Positions 4,996 to 6,075 of a DNA stretch of 6,075 nt are shown here, piece by piece. A program made the translations under genes and the position numbers. Every line of letters starts with the position of its first letter. Within the stretch, counting starts at the first letter, position 1. Source of the stretch: Elusimicrobia bacterium RIFOXYB2_FULL_48_7 (GTDB lineage Bacteria; Elusimicrobiota; Endomicrobiia; CG1-02-37-114; XYA2-FULL-39-19); NCBI GenBank assembly GCA_001800495.1, contig MGVM01000132.1, positions 1-6,075 on the forward strand, in the 5' to 3' direction. Below the pieces are notes generated by a model. The model saw only the letters and a program-made list of their open reading frames with translations, had not been told where the DNA came from and made no database searches.

Positions 4996-6075
4996 ATGAG
5001 AAAAGAAACACAGCTTGGTTTATTCATCCTTCTCGGGATAATAGCGCTTGCCATAACTATTATGACCATCCAGAGTATCAATATTGAAAGAGGTTACCGG
5101 CTCAACGTGACCTTCAACGATGTTTCAAACCTCATGGAAAAAGCGTGGGTCAGGATTTCCGGTGTCAAGGTGGGGAAAATCGAGACCGTTTCCTTGTACG
5201 ATAAAAGAGTAAAGGTGGTAATCTGGATCAAGAGAAGCATAAAACTGCACACGGATGCCAAGGCAAGCATACAGTCCACCGGCATACTCGGGGTGAAATA
5301 TATTGAATTGACGCTCGGCTCGGATGATCTGCCTCTTTTAAAGGACGGTGATTTCATCGAAGGCAAGGACCCTATGTCGTTGGACAAAATGCTGTCTGAC
5401 GGCCTAAGCGGTATAGGCGACCTTACAAAGTCACTGGGCGGCGACCTGGGCCCGAACCTGGCTGAACTTGTCAGGAACGCCAAGGAAATCACTGAACGGC
5501 TCAACACCCAGCTCAGCGATGAAAAAGTAAGCGTAATCATCAATAACCTGAAAGAATTGTCCGAGAACGCGAAGAAAGTCTCGGCTGACCTTGCCGAGAT
5601 CACAGGCGATGAAAAAATGGACATCAAGGATATTTTCAAGAACCTGAAGGCCTCGACCGAAAAACTCGACAGGATCCTCACGAAGGTTGATAACGGCGAA
5701 ACCACCATCGGCCGCCTGCTCTCTGACAAGGAAATGGGCGACAACCTCAAGGCCTCCGTTGAAAATATCAAGATCGCCACAAATGAAGCCAAGAATACGC
5801 TTTCCAGGTTCACCCTGTTCAGGTCTTACTGGGATTATAACATGAGGTACAGCAATAACAGCGGTGAGTTCAAGAGTGACGTCGGCATAATGGTCAGGCC
5901 TTACCCGGAGAAGTTTTATTACCTGGGCGCCAGCAACGTGGGGGACACCATCGACCCATCCGCAGAAAAGCGAAACACGTTCAACCTGAACATTGGAAAA
6001 GAATTAAAAATTCATGATAAGCCGTTCGCTACGGTCTATGCCGGGTTGCTAAGGTCAACCGGCGGCGCCGGATTC
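4996..6075 (+). CDS. mlaD: MlaD-family MCE-domain lipid-binding protein, long form (3' end outside window)
   Basis: The frame stays open for 360 codons to the right edge with no stop. Residues 1-6 are polar (MRKETQ) and 7-28 form a hydrophobic helix, an uncleaved inner-membrane anchor placing the rest in the periplasm. An MCE domain covers about 36-110: VTFNDVSNLMEKAWVRISGV, then GKIETVSL, then STGILGVKYIELTLG (94-108). In the family six MCE domains form a ring with a central hydrophobic pore above MlaE. Residues about 128-270 are charged and mostly helical, including NGETTIGRLLSDKEMGDNL (233-251), a motif common in MCE protein tails. From about 271 the character changes to aromatic, alternating segments (RSYWDYNMRYS, VGIMVRPYPEKFYYLGAS, FATVYAGLLRSTGGAGF) that look like beta strands. 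E. coli MlaD has only 183 residues, so this is a longer architecture. mlaC and mlaA homologues are not in view. Confidence 0.93.
   Translation, partial: MRKETQLGLFILLGIIALAITIMTIQSINIERGYRLNVTFNDVSNLMEKAWVRISGVKVGKIETVSLYDKRVKVVIWIKRSIKLHTDAKASIQSTGILGVKYIELTLGSDDLPLLKDGDFIEGKDPMSLDKMLSDGLSGIGDLTKSLGGDLGPNLAELVRNAKEITERLNTQLSDEKVSVIINNLKELSENAKKVSADLAEITGDEKMDIKDIFKNLKASTEKLDRILTKVDNGETTIGRLLSDKEMGDNLKASVENIKIATNEAKNTLSRFTLFRSYWDYNMRYSNNSGEFKSDVGIMVRPYPEKFYYLGASNVGDTIDPSAEKRNTFNLNIGKELKIHDKPFATVYAGLLRSTGGAGF

Noticed and set aside
5094..5813. A 239-codon ORF on the minus strand opposite mlaD
   Set aside because: It is antisense to a clear MCE-domain gene, is a Ser/Leu/Phe-rich translation with no recognisable domain, and is explained by the codon bias of the coding strand.

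Overview
The window is a single, gap-poor, plus-strand gene train typical of a conserved core-genome region of a diderm (Gram-negative-type) bacterium. The MCE/Mla phospholipid-transport genes at the 3' end imply an outer membrane. Base composition is moderate, AGG and ATA codons are used freely, and the order [ssb]-rpsR-rplI-dnaB-alr-mlaE-mlaF-mlaD resembles what one expects from a non-proteobacterial or deep-branching diderm. An Omnitrophota/Elusimicrobiota-like or deltaproteobacteria-like source would fit, but taxonomy cannot be fixed from the sequence alone.

Region 1 (1-940) is the translation/ssDNA-binding block: the last 35 codons of single-stranded DNA-binding protein with its acidic C-terminal hook, then ribosomal proteins S18 and L9. 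Region 2 (965-2311) is the intein-free replicative helicase DnaB. This is the classic bacterial rpsF-ssb-rpsR-rplI-dnaB neighbourhood; rpsF would lie upstream. Region 3 (2308-3441) is alanine racemase, which supplies D-alanine for peptidoglycan and whose start codon overlaps the dnaB stop. Region 4 (3435-6075) is an Mla-type lipid ABC transporter: permease MlaE, ATPase MlaF and the MCE-domain substrate-binding protein MlaD, which runs off the right edge.

All seven gene junctions are tight (7-base overlap to 47-base gap). No terminator or divergent promoter is visible, so the set reads as one polycistronic unit linking ribosome assembly, replication, wall precursor supply and outer-membrane lipid homeostasis. 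There is no gene-free stretch above 50 bases, and no RNA gene, mobile element, CRISPR array or long repeat. The most interesting item is MlaD: beyond its MCE domain and a long helical section it continues into an aromatic-rich, beta-strand-like C-terminal region. That suggests a longer MCE protein that may reach or insert in the outer membrane, rather than the short E. coli-type MlaD. I see no convincing undescribed system here.
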